Source: Synergistaceae bacterium
GTDB lineage: Bacteria; Synergistota; Synergistia; Synergistales; Aminobacteriaceae
Direction of reading: 5' to 3'
DNA: 64,000 bases
Assembly (NCBI GenBank): GCA_009783355.1
Contig: WRHH01000011.1
Span: 1 to 64,000 of the forward strand
Below, in pieces: positions 34,742 to 44,285 of this stretch. The notes beneath the pieces are model-generated. The model was not told where the DNA came from. It did not search any database and worked only from the letters and a program-made list of their open reading frames with translations. The stretch's first letter is position 1; each line of letters begins with the position of its first letter. Position numbers and translations under genes: made by a program.

Positions 34742-36058
34742 ATGAAAAAATTTAGTTCAAAGTTGATATTGGCTGTATGTATGGTGATATTACCCATTGC
34801 CTTCATATCGACGGGGTTTGCGAAAGAGGCGAGGTATTACGTAACTCAGGATGGCGCCGGGAAAATGGACGGCTCGTCATGGGAAAACTCAGCGAGGGAT
34901 TTAAAAGGATTAATGGATTGTTTAGAAGAAGAAGCCAGCGTTTGGGTAGCAGCAGGCACATACAGCCCGGGCGCGGAATCAGACGACTCTTTCATCTTAA
35001 AAAAGGGGCTAAAGCTTTATGGTGGATTTGCAGGAACGGAAACGAAAATTGACGAACGCGACGCAGAAGTAAATGCAACCGTTCTCAGCGGAGGCAAAAT
35101 CTCGCGCAGGGTTGCGGTTGTTACGGCAGTGGGCAAATCTTTGAGCGATGATACATGTCTTGACGGGTTCACGATAACCGGGGGGATGAATGTTCAAAAC
35201 GGCGGTGGAATTTACGTCGATATATTCGGCGCCCCGCTGATAAGTCAATGCATAGTTACGGACAACGTGGTTTATGAATATGGAGGAGGGATGTATAACT
35301 ACTACTCTTCGCCCTTGATTCTCAGCTGTACTTTTTCAGGAAATCAATCCCTTAACGAGGGCGGAGGCGGGGTATACAACCATTGTTCCTCCCCTGTCAT
35401 CAAAAATTGCTCTTTTTTATCAAATAAATCTTACAGCCATGGCGGCGGAATGCTAAGTTACACCGGTATATTAAAAGTTTTAGACAGCACTTTTTCCGGC
35501 AACAAATCATCTTTCCGCGGCGGCGGCATGAGCAGTTACAGCTCTACCCTGGAGATAAAGAACTGTGTTTTTGACGAAAACAAAGGGGAAGAATACGGCG
35601 GCGGTATGCATAACGAAGATTCATTTTCAAATATAAGTAATTGCGTTTTCTCAAATAACGAAACTACTCCCGGCAACGGAGGAGGCGTGGCAAACGTTGA
35701 TTCTTCGGTTAAAATTTCGGGGTGCAAATTTTTATCAAATACAGCGAATTATTATGGAGGCGGGATATCCAATTTCAATTCTTCACTTGAAATATCGGGT
35801 AGCGTTTTGGTTGAAAATAGAGCGATGAGGTTTGGCGGCGGAGGAATAGTCAACTGGCTGTCAACTATGACCATGAATAACTGTCAAATATCAGAAAACG
35901 TCTCTAATGCCGGAGGAGGAATATATAACAACAACTCGTCTTCAGTCATAGAAAACAGTGCGTTTTCGAATAATAAGGCCAAAAAAAACAACGATATAGA
36001 GAATGAGAATAGCAAATCGACGCTAAAAAATTGTGTAATGAGCGAAGATCTGTCATAG
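34742..36058 (+). CDS. Secreted right-handed beta-helix protein
   Basis: A 438-residue protein. Signal peptide MKKFSSKLILAVCMVILPIA... ending in FISTGFA. After a start typical of Pmp/Chlamydia-like passenger proteins (YYVTQDGAGKMDGSSWENSA; VWVAAGTYSP; LYGGFAGTE), it has about eleven turns of roughly 24 residues with GGGGxYN and CxFxxN words (GGGMYNYYSSPLILSCTFSG; GGGVYNHCSSPVIKNCSFLS). This folds as a parallel beta-helix. There is no autotransporter barrel or C-terminal sorting motif. ATG 34742 follows GGGGGTC. Likely surface or secreted; ligand unknown. Confidence 0.75.
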   Translation: MKKFSSKLILAVCMVILPIAFISTGFAKEARYYVTQDGAGKMDGSSWENSARDLKGLMDCLEEEASVWVAAGTYSPGAESDDSFILKKGLKLYGGFAGTETKIDERDAEVNATVLSGGKISRRVAVVTAVGKSLSDDTCLDGFTITGGMNVQNGGGIYVDIFGAPLISQCIVTDNVVYEYGGGMYNYYSSPLILSCTFSGNQSLNEGGGGVYNHCSSPVIKNCSFLSNKSYSHGGGMLSYTGILKVLDSTFSGNKSSFRGGGMSSYSSTLEIKNCVFDENKGEEYGGGMHNEDSFSNISNCVFSNNETTPGNGGGVANVDSSVKISGCKFLSNTANYYGGGISNFNSSLEISGSVLVENRAMRFGGGGIVNWLSTMTMNNCQISENVSNAGGGIYNNNSSSVIENSAFSNNKAKKNNDIENENSKSTLKNCVMSEDLS

Positions 36059-36084
36059 CAATTGAACTCAGTATGTTATGAAAT

Positions 36085-37341
36085 TCAGAACAGCGTCCGG
36101 ATCATGTCCATTGCCCTAAGAATCCATTCTGCCGCGCCGTACAAACGGTATCCGCTGAATCCGGCCCCGATGAGGACATTTTTTAAGTCCGTTTCACTCA
36201 ACTCTATATTGATTAGCCCTTCAAGACCTTCCCGTTCCTCTGCGATTTCCTGAACATAGTCCCAGTATGTCCCCGAATAGCCGAAGCTGGTGGCATACTT
36301 GGCGGGGTCGCTGACCGCGTTATGTACCATTTCCTCGGTGTCTTCGTAAAACAAGCTGCGACCGTTGTCGTATAGCGCGTAAAATGATTCGGCGCTTCCA
36401 ATCTTTATGGCCATATTGGACAAATGCCGGTCGTCCTGCCGTGTAATAAAGTCGAGCAGGATCATACGGGCAATATCATCCCGGTACTGCGGCCGCGCGC
36501 TAACGAGGTTACTGTATTCGTTATCCGAGCGCGCGCCGTCGAACAGGCGCCGGAAATGGACAATATATTCCTTGGAAAAATCATATAGAAAAGTGGAAAA
36601 CACCGTGTCTTTGTCAACCCGAACCGCAGGGCATACCGGCACGCCCAACTTATCTCCCAACAGGCTGACAGCAACCTCTGATTCCACATCCGTTGTCAGC
36701 GGGCTGATACGTTGCTTGTAGACGCCGTATTTTCCGTTATAAACGCCATATCTTTTTATATTGTAGCCTTCCGGCGTATCTATGCTATCGCCGACTAAGT
36801 CCAAGCGATTCAGGAACACCGACGAGAACACATCCGTCATGGCATCGTCAAGCCGTTCGCTTTTTGTCCGGGCTATCCATAACAAATCCTTTGGATGAAT
36901 TCCTCTCGTTACCCCGGCGATACGCGGTACGTCGTACTGGGATAAGCCCATACGGAACAGGATGCGTTCGATGTCCCGCCGCTCCCGGCTGACCATGCGC
37001 TCGGCAAGAAAGTCATTGAACTGCTCCGGCGACCAGCTAGCCCGCCCCTTTGTGTATAGCGCGACGACTTCATTGTATAGAGGCGCAGTAAAAGATACAG
37101 CATTATCCTTTGCGACAACGCCAACGATCTCATTATCCCATTTCAGGTAACGGATACGGTCATTTTTTATTTTTTCTGGCCGTCCAGCGACGCCGGAAGG
37201 TTTTTTCGCGTCTTCCGGCAATCGATATGATTTTCCAAGTTTAACAGCTCCCGTTATCTTCCCAAGTGCGCACAGTACACGAACGCGCCGATCAGATATT
37301 CCCCACTTTTCAGCAGCCTGCTGCGCAGTGATATAGTTCAT
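36085..37341 (-). CDS. HipA-like kinase fused to an N-terminal HTH domain
   Basis: A 418-residue protein. ATG 37341 follows GAGGTGACTAAA; upstream starts lie in that site. Residues 1-50 form a MerR/excisionase-type helix-turn-helix (YITAQQAAEKWGISDRRVRV; GAVKLGKSYRLPEDAKKP). The rest is HipA-like: ILLDFITRQDDRHLSNMAIK has the DDRHxxN catalytic loop, and FYALYDNGRSLFYEDT the metal-binding Asp. In classical HipBA the DNA-binding HipB is a separate protein, so here the regulator may be built into the kinase. It overlaps no other gene but follows the hydrolase gene by 18 bases on the same strand. Confidence 0.75.
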   Translation of the reverse strand: MNYITAQQAAEKWGISDRRVRVLCALGKITGAVKLGKSYRLPEDAKKPSGVAGRPEKIKNDRIRYLKWDNEIVGVVAKDNAVSFTAPLYNEVVALYTKGRASWSPEQFNDFLAERMVSRERRDIERILFRMGLSQYDVPRIAGVTRGIHPKDLLWIARTKSERLDDAMTDVFSSVFLNRLDLVGDSIDTPEGYNIKRYGVYNGKYGVYKQRISPLTTDVESEVAVSLLGDKLGVPVCPAVRVDKDTVFSTFLYDFSKEYIVHFRRLFDGARSDNEYSNLVSARPQYRDDIARMILLDFITRQDDRHLSNMAIKIGSAESFYALYDNGRSLFYEDTEEMVHNAVSDPAKYATSFGYSGTYWDYVQEIAEEREGLEGLINIELSETDLKNVLIGAGFSGYRLYGAAEWILRAMDMIRTLF

Positions 37342-37358
37342 TTTAGTCACCTCGTTTA

Positions 37359-38060
37359 TCAAGATTTGACATGCCTATCAATCCACCCGTCAAGAAAAGC
37401 AAGTTGTCGTTCTGTATTAAACCAATGCCCGCTGCCTTCTAAGACAGTTAAGCCGCAATTGAAGCGTTCAGAAAATCTCTCAACAACCCACCGTTCGGTC
37501 AAGTTATCATCCGAACCGTAAAGGATCTCCGTTGGCACATTCCACTTGTCAATCGGATTTTCTCTCACATAGCAATAATAATCCCAATAGAGCGTTTCGC
37601 CTATTGAAGCGGCAATTTCCCGTTTTTCTTTCAGCTCCTGCTCGCTGACGCGAGACCATTCCATCATGTTACGTATAAGGCGTTCCATATCAAGAACGGG
37701 TGAAAGAAAAAGGCATTTTCCAAGCGGAAAGTCCTTGTATGCAAGCAAACTGAAATACGCGCCCAGACTGTTGCCAAATAGGCAAATATCGCTCCAATTC
37801 TGCTCCGCGTATTTTCCGACGATATTAAGGTCGTGAACTCCGTTCCAGACCATACAAGGATAGTCTTCATTTGCGCGGTCGCCATGTTCCGGAAGGTCGA
37901 AGCTGAGAACCTGATAACCTTTTTGGACAGCTTTTTCTGCAAAGTCCTGCGCTTCCTCTTTGCTCGACAGTTTTCCGTGAACGTATATATAAACGCTGTT
38001 CGATTTCTCTCCCCACAAAACTGCGGGTATGTTTTTGATTTTTAATGTTTCTTTTTTCAT
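37359..38060 (-). CDS. Alpha/beta hydrolase
   Basis: A 233-residue serine hydrolase. Nucleophile elbow: ICLFGNSLGAYFSLL (GxSxG variant GNSLG); Asp in TEILYGSDDNLTE; His in LEGSGHWFNTE. ATG 38060 follows GTGGAGCT; a GTG at 38072 is alternative. No signal peptide. The gene is just upstream of the HTH-HipA kinase on the same strand and could be cotranscribed. A decayed fragment of a related hydrolase lies at 44286-44360. Substrate unknown. Confidence 0.82.
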   Translation of the reverse strand: MKKETLKIKNIPAVLWGEKSNSVYIYVHGKLSSKEEAQDFAEKAVQKGYQVLSFDLPEHGDRANEDYPCMVWNGVHDLNIVGKYAEQNWSDICLFGNSLGAYFSLLAYKDFPLGKCLFLSPVLDMERLIRNMMEWSRVSEQELKEKREIAASIGETLYWDYYCYVRENPIDKWNVPTEILYGSDDNLTERWVVERFSERFNCGLTVLEGSGHWFNTERQLAFLDGWIDRHVKS

Positions 38061-38072
38061 TGATAGCTCCAC

Positions 38073-38473
38073 ATGTTCAGATAAGTCATAGCTATTTATA
38101 TCTTTTTATGTTGATGACGTTGAATGCAGTCCGTCCAGCATCATCCTACAACATTTCTTTGACTTTATCACAGTTCAGAATGATTTTCTTTTTAAATTTC
38201 GACAGTAAAAAAAGATATGTTAAAATGTTTTAGAGTAGACAATGAAATTAGAATATCATTTATCTTGAGAAAGCTATAAGAAAAAACCGCTCCAGAAATG
38301 TTTTCAAACTCTGGGTGGAGGTCAGGTATTAAAGTTTTGCAGAATTATTTAAGTTTCGTTCTTTAGGTTCGAAAAAGGAAGCTATCTGATAACTTTATTA
38401 TTCGACGACTTCGATATTATTAACAACCTGCTCCAATCTCACACAGCAAGCAAATGAGGAGGATATTGGAAAA
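38073..38473. other. Intergenic stretch between divergent hydrolase and TerY-like genes
   Basis: About 400 AT-rich bases. They must carry divergent promoters. A hairpin-like CTCCA...TGGAG pair is at about 38290-38321. GAGGAGGA at 38455-38462 serves the vWA gene. Nothing else was recognised. Confidence 0.4.
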
Positions 38474-39151
38474 ATGAGCGAATTTGAACAAGTGCCTTTT
38501 GATGTGACCGAGTTTGCAGATAATCCCGAGCCACGATGCCCATGTCTGTTACTGCTCGACACTTCGGGTTCAATGCAAGGCAGTCCCATCCATGAACTTA
38601 ATGCAGGATTAGAAACGTTCAAAGACGAGTTAATGGCAGATTCTCTCGCTGCAAAACGTGTAGAGGTGGCTATCGTTACCTTTGGCCCGGTTAACGTAGT
38701 TTCCGACTTCACAACTGTCGATGCCTTTATGCCACCGACTCTCTCTGCGTCCGGCGGTACCCCGATGGGCGCCGCCATTACGCAAGGCATAGGTATGGTG
38801 CGACAACGGAAAGACATATATCATGCCAATGGTATCCCTTTCTTTCGACCTTGGATATTTCTTATCACAGACGGCTCGCCAACAGATTATTGGCAACAGG
38901 CAGCGTCTCTTGTCCATGAAGGTGAACAGACCAAAGGTTTCCAATTTTTTGCAGTTGGTATAGAGGAAGCAGATTTCGGAAAGTTGTCTCAAATTTCAGT
39001 ACGCGAGCCGCTGAAATTGAAAGGGCTCCGTTTTCGAGACCTCTTTTCTTGGCTGTCCAACTCGCTTTGTTCTGTTTCGAGATCCCAACCTGGCGAAACC
39101 GTTCCTATGAAAAACCCGACTGCTCCTGATGGTTGGGGCGAAGTTGGATGA
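38474..39151 (+). CDS. TerY-like von Willebrand factor A protein
   Basis: A 225-residue vWA-domain protein with the MIDAS motif [15 protein letters not shown], the Thr in [13 protein letters not shown] and Asp in [13 protein letters not shown]. No signal peptide or membrane helix, so cytoplasmic. Its stop overlaps the start of the PP2C gene (ATGA at 39148), and that in turn overlaps the kinase gene, giving the vWA-PP2C-kinase triad described as TerY-P. In that literature the triad is proposed to act in a phosphorylation-controlled stress or DNA-related response. The TerY link is by domain and context. Confidence 0.85.
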   Translation: MSEFEQVPFDVTEFADNPEPRCPCLLLLDTSGSMQGSPIHELNAGLETFKDELMADSLAAKRVEVAIVTFGPVNVVSDFTTVDAFMPPTLSASGGTPMGAAITQGIGMVRQRKDIYHANGIPFFRPWIFLITDGSPTDYWQQAASLVHEGEQTKGFQFFAVGIEEADFGKLSQISVREPLKLKGLRFRDLFSWLSNSLCSVSRSQPGETVPMKNPTAPDGWGEVG

Positions 39152-39987
39152 ACGACGAAACACAATGGAGAATAGCAACCGCTTTCGTTACCGGGACCTC
39201 GCACAAACGGCTAAGTATTCCTTGCCAAGATTATGCTATCGCAAAGATATTTCAGGATGTAGATGGATATGATGTGCTTCTCGTTGTTGTTTCTGATGGG
39301 GCTGGAAGCGCACTCAAGGCTGAGATTGGCTCTTCCATTGCCTGTTGCACTGTGGCGGAAGCAGTCGAAGTCTACTTGGCAAAGAGAGGTCAAGTTGAGG
39401 ACATCAATATTGATGTGGCGCGGTCTTGGTTGCGATCGGTTCAAACGGCAATAAAGACTCAGGCCAAAGAAGACGGCGGCGTGGTTCGTGACTACGCTTG
39501 CACATTGCTGATTGCAGTTATCGGACAGAACACCGCAGCAACGATGCAGGTAGGAGATGGGGCGATTGTAGTCTCGTACGGCGAAAACTGGAGTTTGGCT
39601 CACTGGCCACAGCGTGGCGAATTTGCAAATACAACGTTTTTTACGATAGATGATTGCGCTGAGAGCCAGTTGGAATTTAAATCACACAAGAGGCGAATCA
39701 TAGAATTAGCAGCGTTCAGTGACGGCATTGAATCGCTAGTTATCCAATATGCGACGCAAGCTGTTTTCGAGCCATTCTTTGATAAGATGTTTCCACCCGT
39801 GCGTTCGGTCAAAGGCGAAGGAGTGAATGACAAGCTCTCCGACGCGCTGGCGGCTTATTTAAGCTCGCCATCAATCTGCGAACGCAACGACGACGACAAG
39901 ACGTTGGTATTGGCGACGCGCCGCAAAGAAATAACAGTCGAGAAGTATAATGAATCAACACCACGTTCCGGGAGCATAAATGAATGA
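39148..39987 (+). CDS. PP2C-like serine/threonine phosphatase of the TerY-P triad
   Basis: A 279-residue protein. PP2C motifs: [10 protein letters not shown] (first metal Asp), [16 protein letters not shown] (DGxGS), [16 protein letters not shown] and the closing [10 protein letters not shown]. It probably removes phosphates placed by the neighbouring kinase. ATG 39148 overlaps the vWA stop by four bases; it ends inside the kinase start (ATGAATGA around 39980). Such tight overlap argues for fixed stoichiometry. Confidence 0.87.
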   Translation: MNDETQWRIATAFVTGTSHKRLSIPCQDYAIAKIFQDVDGYDVLLVVVSDGAGSALKAEIGSSIACCTVAEAVEVYLAKRGQVEDINIDVARSWLRSVQTAIKTQAKEDGGVVRDYACTLLIAVIGQNTAATMQVGDGAIVVSYGENWSLAHWPQRGEFANTTFFTIDDCAESQLEFKSHKRRIIELAAFSDGIESLVIQYATQAVFEPFFDKMFPPVRSVKGEGVNDKLSDALAAYLSSPSICERNDDDKTLVLATRRKEITVEKYNESTPRSGSINE

Positions 39988-41926
39988 ATTTTGTGGTTCA
40001 CTATTTCGGGCAAAATCTGGATTCCTAAAGCTTGGCGCTGAGTTAGCTTGTGGCGGTGAAGGTGCGATTTATGAAGTCGCAAACAGATCCGATGTAGTCG
40101 CCAAGTTATATCTCAAAGCGATTGATCGGGAAAAGCAAGAAAAACTTGCCGCTCTGATTTCATTGGGAAACGAGAATCTCCGAGCATTTGCCGCATGGCC
40201 CACTGAAGGACTCTGGGAAACCTCTGGGAAAAACCTTCGTGGATTTATCATGCCCCGCATTGTCGATCACAAAGATATTCATAATCTCTACAATCCACGT
40301 AGCAGGAAAGTAGAATTTCCCAAAGCCGACTGGCGATTTTTACTTCATGCGTCAACGAATGTTGCTAGAGTATTCGCGAACATACATGATTCAGGCGTAG
40401 TGTTGGGTGATGTCAATGAGCGCGGATTCATGGTTTCGAGTGATGCGAAGGTGCGGGTGATTGATTGTGATTCATTCCAGATTTCTGTAGACAATCACAA
40501 CTTTTTGTGTGCCGTTGGAGTTCCGACCTTCACTCCGCCAGAATTGCAAAATCAAAAAAACTTCAGGAGTATTATCCGTACTGTCAATCACGACAATTTT
40601 GGCCTTGCCGTGTTAATATTTCATCTGCTCTTCATGGGCAAACATCCGTTTGCTGGACGCTTTCTTGGACAAGGAGAAATGTCTTTGGAAAAATCTATCG
40701 CGGAATTCCGGTTTGTCTACGGAAAGGAGAGCAAATTTCAACAAATGGAACCGCCTCCCGGCGCTCCCCCTCTTGCTATTGTCCCATTGTCTATCGCTAC
40801 GTTGTTTGAAAAAGCATTTTCACGTAGCGGCTTTAATCAAGGGCGTCCTATGGCGAAAGAATGGGTTGAGGCGTTAAAAACGCTGGAGTCACACATCAAG
40901 AAATGCAATGTAAATGCTTCCCATTATTATTTCTCAATATTAACAGAATGCCCATGGTGCAAAATGGAAGCCACAACCGGGGTTATTCTATTCAATGTTT
41001 ATGTATTGTCTGGAAACAGCGGTGTAGAATTCAATATGGATTTGGTCTGGAATCAGATCAAATCCATTCCATCTCCTGGAATGGCGCCAAACATCACAAG
41101 CATTTGCTCATCGGATTCGATCAAACCTTCTGAAGAAGCGATTTCTATAAATCACACAAAGCTGGTGCAAACCACTCTCAGACGGGTTATTCTCACACTT
41201 ACCGTCATCCTTTGCTTTGCAATTCCGCTACTGACTATCCTTTGGATTATCAACGGAATTGTCCTTATAGGTATCGTGGGTGGAGACAGAATGAAGAGAG
41301 GGGAAATTCAAGAATTCTTCCGTAAGCATAAAGATGCCGAAGCGCGTTTTCTGTCCCTCGAAAAATACTGGGATCGAGAAGCCGGTGACTGGAAATTTCT
41401 GGAAAAGATGCGTGAATTGGATAATCTCAGAGATCAATGGAAAGATATCCCTGCTGTTCGACAGCGACATTTACAGCGCCTTAAAGACGAGTGTGAAAGG
41501 TTGCAACTAGATCGCTTTCTTGATCGTTATACAATTGCGAATGCTTCCATACCTGGTATAGGCGCTAGTCGGAAAGCTGTGCTCGAATCTTACAATATAG
41601 AAAGTGCGAAAGATATTAAGTACTCAATGCTCGTTCCAGGATTCGGGCCGGTGTTAAAAGGAGAATTACTGGCTTGGCGGAGCAGTATCGAACAACAATT
41701 TCGTTTTGATACGAGCTGCGGAGTCGATTCACAGGATATTGCAAATCTTGATAGGAAAATCTCAGAACAACGCCGAAAACTTGAACAATCGCTCTCATCT
41801 GGCGCAAGTACATTGTTGCAAATCAAAAACCAGATTCTCGCTCAGAGAAAGGTTCTTGAGGAGCAAATCACCAAAAGTTACAGAGCAATGCTTCAGGCTA
41901 AAGCGGATATGGATATTGTACGTTAA
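39980..41926 (+). CDS. Serine/threonine kinase of the TerY-P triad, with HhH and coiled coil
   Basis: A 648-residue protein. Kinase domain about 15-310: glycine loop ELACGGEGAIYEVA, Lys in VVAKLYLKA, catalytic loop SGVVLGDVNERGFMV and metal Asp in RVIDCDSFQIS. Then one CxxC (TECPWCKME), a probable half zinc ribbon, and two adjoining hydrophobic segments at about 390-435 (VILTLTVILCFAIPLLTILW). After that is a charged helical stretch and a helix-hairpin-helix-like unit (NASIPGIGASRKAVLESYNI; LVPGFGPVLKGELLAW), and the protein ends in a coiled coil. This domain order is that of TerY-P kinases. The membrane segments would place it at the inner membrane. Confidence 0.85.
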   Translation: MNEFCGSLFRAKSGFLKLGAELACGGEGAIYEVANRSDVVAKLYLKAIDREKQEKLAALISLGNENLRAFAAWPTEGLWETSGKNLRGFIMPRIVDHKDIHNLYNPRSRKVEFPKADWRFLLHASTNVARVFANIHDSGVVLGDVNERGFMVSSDAKVRVIDCDSFQISVDNHNFLCAVGVPTFTPPELQNQKNFRSIIRTVNHDNFGLAVLIFHLLFMGKHPFAGRFLGQGEMSLEKSIAEFRFVYGKESKFQQMEPPPGAPPLAIVPLSIATLFEKAFSRSGFNQGRPMAKEWVEALKTLESHIKKCNVNASHYYFSILTECPWCKMEATTGVILFNVYVLSGNSGVEFNMDLVWNQIKSIPSPGMAPNITSICSSDSIKPSEEAISINHTKLVQTTLRRVILTLTVILCFAIPLLTILWIINGIVLIGIVGGDRMKRGEIQEFFRKHKDAEARFLSLEKYWDREAGDWKFLEKMRELDNLRDQWKDIPAVRQRHLQRLKDECERLQLDRFLDRYTIANASIPGIGASRKAVLESYNIESAKDIKYSMLVPGFGPVLKGELLAWRSSIEQQFRFDTSCGVDSQDIANLDRKISEQRRKLEQSLSSGASTLLQIKNQILAQRKVLEEQITKSYRAMLQAKADMDIVR

Positions 41927-41958
41927 TATCTGATTTATCTTGGTCATATTATACTTGT

Positions 41959-42006
41959 AATAGTGTGATGTGATTGATATAATTTCGTGAAATAGTGTGA
42001 GGTGAT
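41959..42006 (+). repeat. 32-bp-spaced direct repeat before the DUF4143 ATPase
   Basis: AATAGTGTGATGTGAT (41959-41974) and AATAGTGTGAGGTGAT (41991-42006), one mismatch, three helical turns apart. The second copy includes the ribosome site of the next gene, so it could be an operator or simply a small duplication. Confidence 0.55.
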
Positions 42007-42007
42007 G

Positions 42008-43351
42008 GTGTTGGAGCGCATAATTTTTGATAAGCTTATCGCATGGAAAGACTCAAAATATCGAAAACCGTTAATTCTAAAAGGCGTTCGGCAGGTGGGG
42101 AAGACGTGGATACTTAAGGAATTCGGAAAGCTGCATTACGGAGGAATCGCGTATTTTAACTTTGACGAAAACGTGGAATATAAGCAATTCTTTGAAACGA
42201 CAAAAGATGTGAACCGGATACTGCAAAACCTGACTATGGCAAGCGGTCAAAATATTAAGCCGCATGAAACATTAATAATCTTTGACGAGATACAGGAATG
42301 CGACAAAGCGCTAAACACGTTAAAATACTTTTGTGAAAATGCGCCTCAATATCATGTCGCGTGCGCCGGTTCACTTCTTGGCATCGCACTGTCCAAACCT
42401 TCTTATTTTCCTGTGGGAAAAGTGGACTTTATTGATATTGCGCCCATGACGTTCACTGAGTTCCTTATGGCGAACGGCGACGGCAACCTTGCGGAATATC
42501 TTGGCTCGGTAAGCAGCCTTGAGCTTATACCGGAAGCCTTCTTTAATCCGCTTTATGAAAAACTGAAAATGTATTTCATAACCGGTGGAATGCCTGAATC
42601 TGTACGCTCGTGGACAGAAGACAGGGATGTTGAATTAGTGCAGCAGACTCTCTCTAATATCCTTGGCGCTTACGAACGGGATTTTGCAAAGCACTCCGAG
42701 AAGAAAGACTTCCCAAAGCTGTCGCTTATATGGAAATCCATCCCGTCGCAACTGTCGCGCGAAAACAAAAAATTCATATATAAGGCCGTCATAGATGGCG
42801 CGCGCGCGCGCGAGTACGAAGACGCGCTTCAATGGTTGTGCGGCGCCGCGCTAGTCAGCAAAATTTACAGGTGCACAGAGCCCGGACTGCCAATTTCGGC
42901 ATATGACGATCTGACTACGTTCAAAATATATCTTGTGGATGTGGGACTGCTGCGCCGTCTGGCACTGTTGTCTCCAACAGCGTTTGGCGAGGGGAACCGA
43001 TTGTTTACCGAATTTAAGGGCGCGCTAAGCGAAAACTATGTTCTGCAGGCGCTCACCGGGCAGGTTGAGGCGGTTCCACGTTATTGGTCAACCGACCATC
43101 CCCGTTATGAAATTGACTACATAATCCAGCGGGACAACGATATTATCCCCATAGAAGTTAAATCCGAGGGAAATGTTGGAAGTACAAGTTTGAAAAAATA
43201 TAGTGAAAAGTATGGGGACAAGGTTAAGTTGCGCGTACGCTTTTCCATGCAAAACCTGAAATTGGACAACGATTTGCTCAATATCCCCTTGTTTATGGCT
43301 GATTATGCGGACCGGTTGATAGGATTGGCGTTGGAAAAGAAAAATAGTTAA
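42008..43351 (+). CDS. AAA ATPase with C-terminal DUF4143 (AAA_14 family)
   Basis: A 447-residue ATPase. Walker A KGVRQVGKTWILKEFG, Walker B LIIFDEIQECDKALNTLKYF, sensor region VACAGSLLGIAL, then the DUF4143 half with a PD-(D/E)xK-like core (EIDYIIQRDNDIIPIEVKSE). This family is widespread and often mobile; its function is unsettled, a nuclease- or toxin-related role has been suggested. Several starts crowd here: GAGGTG (41998-42003) fits GTG 42008 or TTG 42011 better than ATG 42005. A short GCGCGCGCGC tract occurs at about 42797-42810. Confidence 0.85.
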   Translation: MLERIIFDKLIAWKDSKYRKPLILKGVRQVGKTWILKEFGKLHYGGIAYFNFDENVEYKQFFETTKDVNRILQNLTMASGQNIKPHETLIIFDEIQECDKALNTLKYFCENAPQYHVACAGSLLGIALSKPSYFPVGKVDFIDIAPMTFTEFLMANGDGNLAEYLGSVSSLELIPEAFFNPLYEKLKMYFITGGMPESVRSWTEDRDVELVQQTLSNILGAYERDFAKHSEKKDFPKLSLIWKSIPSQLSRENKKFIYKAVIDGARAREYEDALQWLCGAALVSKIYRCTEPGLPISAYDDLTTFKIYLVDVGLLRRLALLSPTAFGEGNRLFTEFKGALSENYVLQALTGQVEAVPRYWSTDHPRYEIDYIIQRDNDIIPIEVKSEGNVGSTSLKKYSEKYGDKVKLRVRFSMQNLKLDNDLLNIPLFMADYADRLIGLALEKKNS

Positions 43352-43533
43352 TGAAGGCTTTCATTCGTAATAAGTTATGCAAGAAGAAATGACAAACTTA
43401 TAAATACAGAAGCTTTCAGGTTACTTGAAAAAGCGAGCCGACGCCTGTCTGTGGCCATTGAAAATAAATGCTGTTCACTCCTTTATCAGGCGTCTTTCCC
43501 GTCATCGTAGCGAGCTACTTTAATAGGGTGCAA

Positions 43534-44217
43534 TCATTTTACAGCTACCCAGTCAATTTTTGCTCTTGTGTTATTTCCGCCTATCTTATAACCGTGCTCG
43601 TTAAGATGTCGAACGTAAGCATCATAATCAACCTGTTTATTATTTGCGTAGTATCTCCATTCAGCCTCATCCAAGCTAGCCTCGTCGGGATAATCATACG
43701 GTTCGCTCGAAGCGAACTTTATTACGCTGTAACCGTCGTCAGCTATTCTATATACTGCATAATCCCCATCTGTACTATCTATTAAGCCGCTGCTTAGAAT
43801 AACGCTTGACCCGGCCCTGCTCCACGGAACTTCACGCGGTTTGCCTTCCATGTAGCTGAAATCTTTACCGTAGTAACCAAAGATATTTACTGCTTTTCCA
43901 TTCTTAATTGTGAATATATAGGCAATAATGTCTTCATAACTGCTAGTTTTTCTTAAAATGAGCTCCGGTATTCCGTTGCCGTCAATGTCATATAACGCAT
44001 AATATGCCTTTGCAGAGCCAAGATCGCTCATATCATAGAACTCAAAAGATAAACCTCCGCTGTCCGCGTCTCTTTCGTTTACAGCTTTAGTATAAGACGA
44101 TTCCCATTCAGCCAGTACGCCTTTATACTCTTCATTCACCTCTGCGCTAAGCGAATATGCCGGAACGATCAGGAAAATAACAAATAGAATTGACATAGTC
44201 TTACCAAAATAACTCAT
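43534..44217 (-). CDS. Exported hypothetical protein with an EF-hand/FG-GAP-like loop
   Basis: A 227-residue protein. ATG 44217 follows TTGGAGGG; the signal peptide is MSYFGKTMSILFVIFLIVPAYSLSA. The loop YALYDIDGNGIPELILRK (DxDGNGxxELI) is the calcium-loop-like pattern common in exported bacterial proteins of unknown role. It continues as a beta-rich domain ending RHLNEHGYKIGG. No other family recognised. It stands between the DUF4143 ATPase and the Fic gene. Confidence 0.65.
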   Translation of the reverse strand: MSYFGKTMSILFVIFLIVPAYSLSAEVNEEYKGVLAEWESSYTKAVNERDADSGGLSFEFYDMSDLGSAKAYYALYDIDGNGIPELILRKTSSYEDIIAYIFTIKNGKAVNIFGYYGKDFSYMEGKPREVPWSRAGSSVILSSGLIDSTDGDYAVYRIADDGYSVIKFASSEPYDYPDEASLDEAEWRYYANNKQVDYDAYVRHLNEHGYKIGGNNTRAKIDWVAVK

Positions 44218-44285
44218 TTTTTTCCCTCCAAGTGATATAGTTTTATACCTCATGCAAGTGATTTTGTCACGACGGTAATTCCTTG

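Noticed and set aside
38288-38321. CTCCA/TGGAG hairpin before the vWA gene as a riboswitch or terminator
   Set aside because: Short, interrupted stem without T run or conserved aptamer sequence.
42797-42810. GCGCGCGC run in the DUF4143 gene as a Z-DNA or frameshift site
   Set aside because: Frame continues unbroken through it and it encodes part of the protein; likely just alanine/arginine codons.
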